The notes under the pieces are model-generated. The model saw only the letters and a program-made list of their open reading frames with translations. It was not told where the DNA came from and ran no database searches. The position numbers were made by a program, and so were the translations under genes. A stretch of DNA of 64,000 nt from Candidatus Protochlamydia sp. (GTDB taxonomy: Bacteria; Chlamydiota; Chlamydiia; Chlamydiales; Parachlamydiaceae), in contig JACDAQ010000018.1 of NCBI GenBank assembly GCA_013695355.1, positions 22,475 to 86,474 on the forward strand. The letters are read 5' to 3'. Below, in pieces: positions 62,478 through 64,000 of this stretch. Every line of letters starts with the position of its first letter. Within the stretch, counting starts at the first letter, position 1.

Positions 62478-62562
62478 AAATCTGCGCTGCTGAAACAATA
62501 TAACTGCGAAAAAACTTCAATTAATCATTTACATAGCAGATACTACAAAAAAAATATAGCTA

Positions 62563-63291
62563 ACCTGAGTTTTGGGTTTATCTAATTGGAGAGCAATTAG
62601 ATAGGTAAAAAAATGGTGACAAAAGACCTCTCATGATTTAAAACATTTGTTTATCACAACTAATGTTATCAAGAGAGGTCGAAATGGATTTAACTCAATT
62701 ATATTGCAGTGTAGATGTATTATGGAATTTTTTTAAGAGCGAATGGAATAATCATTTAATAAATAATGGCAAGAGCAGGCGAGGGCCAGAACCAGTGTTA
62801 TCTATTTCTGAAATGATGACAATTGTAATTCTATTCCATCAGTCGAATTACAGAACCTTCAAATATTTTTATGAATTTGCTTGTAAGTACTTGAGAAAAG
62901 ACTTTCCAAAATTAATTAGCTACAGCCGCTTTGTTATTTAATGAAAAATTTGTTCATTCCCTTGCTTACATATCTTTTGAATAGAAGAGGTGAAATAACA
63001 GGAATAGCTTTTATTGATTCAACGTCGATTGATGTTTGCCATAATAAACGTATTCGAAGAAATAAGGTTTTTAAAGGATTAGCCAAGAGTGGTAAAACAA
63101 CTGCAGGTTGGTTTTATGGGTTTAAACTGCATTTGATTATCAATGAATTAGGGGAAATTTTATCTTTTCAGCTTACACCAGGAAATGCTTCAGATACTTC
63201 TCTTGTAGAAATTTTATCAAAGGGAATTGTTGGAAAATTATTTGGCGATAAAGGCTATATTTCTGCCGAATTGGCTAAAAGGCTTTTAGAA
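62563..63291 (+). mobile_element. IS982-family element, broken
   Basis: Contains an IS982-type transposase (62684-63291). The left end is uncertain; ACCTGAGTTTTGGGTT at 62563 looks like a terminal sequence. ATCTAATTG and CAATTAGAT (62580-62602) form a hairpin between it and the gene. The right part, including the transposase C-terminus and right end, is missing, cut at about 63291 by the IS5-type element. Confidence 0.65.
62684..63291 (+). pseudogene. IS982-family transposase, frameshifted and truncated
   Basis: Two frames make up the N-terminal two thirds. ATG 62684 to a TAA at 62939 gives MDLTQLYCSVDVLWNFF ... LISYSRFVI, and the homology continues from 62941 with IAFIDSTSIDVCHNKRIRRN, KTTAGWFYGFKLHLIINELG and GKLFGDKGYISAELAKRLL. 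The DDE Asp residues (FIDST, FGDKG) are present. One missing base near 62937 explains the break. About 85 C-terminal residues are absent, replaced from 63292 by the IS5 end. Confidence 0.8.
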
Positions 63292-63886
63292 GGGCCTTGT
63301 TGCATAATAGGCTTCACGTCAAATTTGAAATAGCATGTAAATAAAAAATGCATGGAGTAGGCTGTTTCTGACAAAAGAACACAGGGGCTATCCATGCAAA
63401 CTGAACCGACCTATCGTATTCGAAATTGGGCCGAGTATAACAGAGCTCTTATTCAAAGAGGAAGCATAAATGTTTGGATTGATGAAAAAGCATTCAAAAA
63501 CTGGTTTTCTTCCTATCACACTTGCCAAGCAGGAAGACCTGCAACATATTCCGATGAAGCAATTCTAATGATGCTGATTCTTAGAGAAGTGTATAAACGC
63601 TCGCTGAGGAATTTGCAAGGATTTGTCCAGTCAATGTTTAGTGCGGTGGGTCTTGATCTTCCAGTCCCGAGCTATTCACAGATTTCGAGGCGAGCTAGTC
63701 GCTTCATAAAAGAGTTAGTCGATTGACTCAAGGGAAGAAAGCTTGTCATATTAGTTTGATTCTACAGGACTTAAGGTATATGGGGAGGGAGAATGGAAGT
63801 AAAAGTGCATGGGAAGAGCAAGCGCAGGACATGGAGAAAGTTCCACATAGGAATGGATGCGGAAACGCAGGATATTATACCATTTA
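63292..63886 (+). mobile_element. IS5-family element, truncated at its 3' side
   Basis: The left end is GGGCCTTGTTGCATAAT, a typical IS5-family terminal sequence, followed at 63394 by a transposase. The right part stops being recognisable near 63886, where IS630-type sequence begins on the other strand. It inserted into the IS982 transposase and was later cut itself. Confidence 0.7.
63394..63886 (+). pseudogene. IS5-family transposase, multiply frameshifted
   Basis: The first 110 codons are intact: YRIRNWAEYNRALIQRGSIN, VWIDEKAFKNWF, LMMLILREVYKRSLRNLQGF, then a stop at 63724-63726. Homology goes on in other frames: FDSTGLKVYGEGEWK near 63757-63800, then VKVHGKSKRRTWRKFHIGMD after another one-base loss. 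At least two further frameshifts and a missing C-terminus make it nonfunctional. Confidence 0.8.
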
Positions 63887-64000
63887 TCAAAAATAACTTT
63901 TAGTTCTTGCCCATTCTCTTGTACACAATTGACGCACCGCTCCAGCCTTTGAAGTAAAGGCGTTCCAAGCTTCACAACAAATATCTAGAATATGTTCGTA
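63887..64000 (-). pseudogene. 3' end of an IS630-family transposase
   Basis: Minus strand from the window edge: YEHILDICCEAWNAFTSKAG, AVRQLCTREWARTKSYF, stop at 63887-63889. The AWN..F....G.....RxWA ending is typical of IS630-family transposases. Only 37 codons lie in the window; whether the rest is intact cannot be seen. Confidence 0.65.

Noticed and set aside
63751..63975. 74-codon minus frame at the window end
   Set aside because: Crosses the IS5/IS630 junction in a frame that matches neither transposase.

Overview
The window is an AT-rich bacterial chromosome segment that almost certainly comes from a chlamydia, most likely an amoeba-associated (Parachlamydiales-type) member. The main evidence is a long minus-strand block (about 25.9-44.0 kb) that follows the gene order of the chlamydial type III secretion (T3S) locus cdsD-cdsE-cdsG-cdsF-(CT668-like)-sctN-sctO-sctP-sctQ-Ser/Thr kinase-sctC. 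Eukaryote-like effector candidates, split toxin-antitoxin genes, several insertion sequence remnants and broken paralogues fit an environmental chlamydia better than the reduced Chlamydiaceae genomes. No tRNA, rRNA or CRISPR array was seen.

Layout. 0-5 kb: partial serS (minus) diverges from smc. 5-9 kb: lineage-specific genes, with a tandem pair of small membrane proteins (first copy frameshifted), a small hypothetical gene, and a tandem pair of USP-type deubiquitinase genes (first intact, second decayed by frameshifts). 9-16.7 kb: a tight ald, Hsp70-like, SWIM/SNF2-helicase cluster. 17-22.9 kb: an AAA/DUF4143 ATPase, der, a SulP transporter and mscL. 22.9-24.4 kb: a three-gene HipBST-type toxin-antitoxin module. 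24.5-44 kb: the T3S locus. It ends downstream with a TPR lipoprotein and a YidD-like gene. Unusual features are two SctP-like genes flanking a Gln/Tyr-rich Inc-like membrane protein, a duplicated needle-chaperone gene, a kinase fused to a degenerate SpoIIE/PP2C-like domain, a 147-bp MITE-like palindromic element between the sctN gene and the CT668-like gene, and a possible structured RNA.

44-54.5 kb: accessory genes. These are an exported alpha/beta hydrolase, a large acidic coiled-coil protein, two proteins built from a shared module of about 210 residues (one copy and three copies), a DUF6176 protein, MazEF, an EndoG-like nuclease, and a His/Asp/Arg-rich KGG-type protein encoded by 147-bp tandem repeats. 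54.8-57.6 kb: a DevCAB-type ABC export operon. 57.6-62.3 kb: two small hypotheticals, endonuclease V, a DUF72 protein, a DUF892 ferritin-like protein and an RtcB-family ligase whose N-terminus looks damaged. 62.5-64 kb: a mosaic of dead insertion sequences, in which an IS982-type transposase is cut by an IS5-type element that abuts an IS630-type transposase tail.

How the parts work together: the T3S block supplies the inner ring (SctD), ATPase, stalk, needle with its chaperones, length regulator, C-ring and secretin of the injectisome. The deubiquitinase, Inc-like protein, modular repeat proteins and exported enzymes are plausible substrates or host-facing products. That link is inferred from context and is not shown by the sequence.
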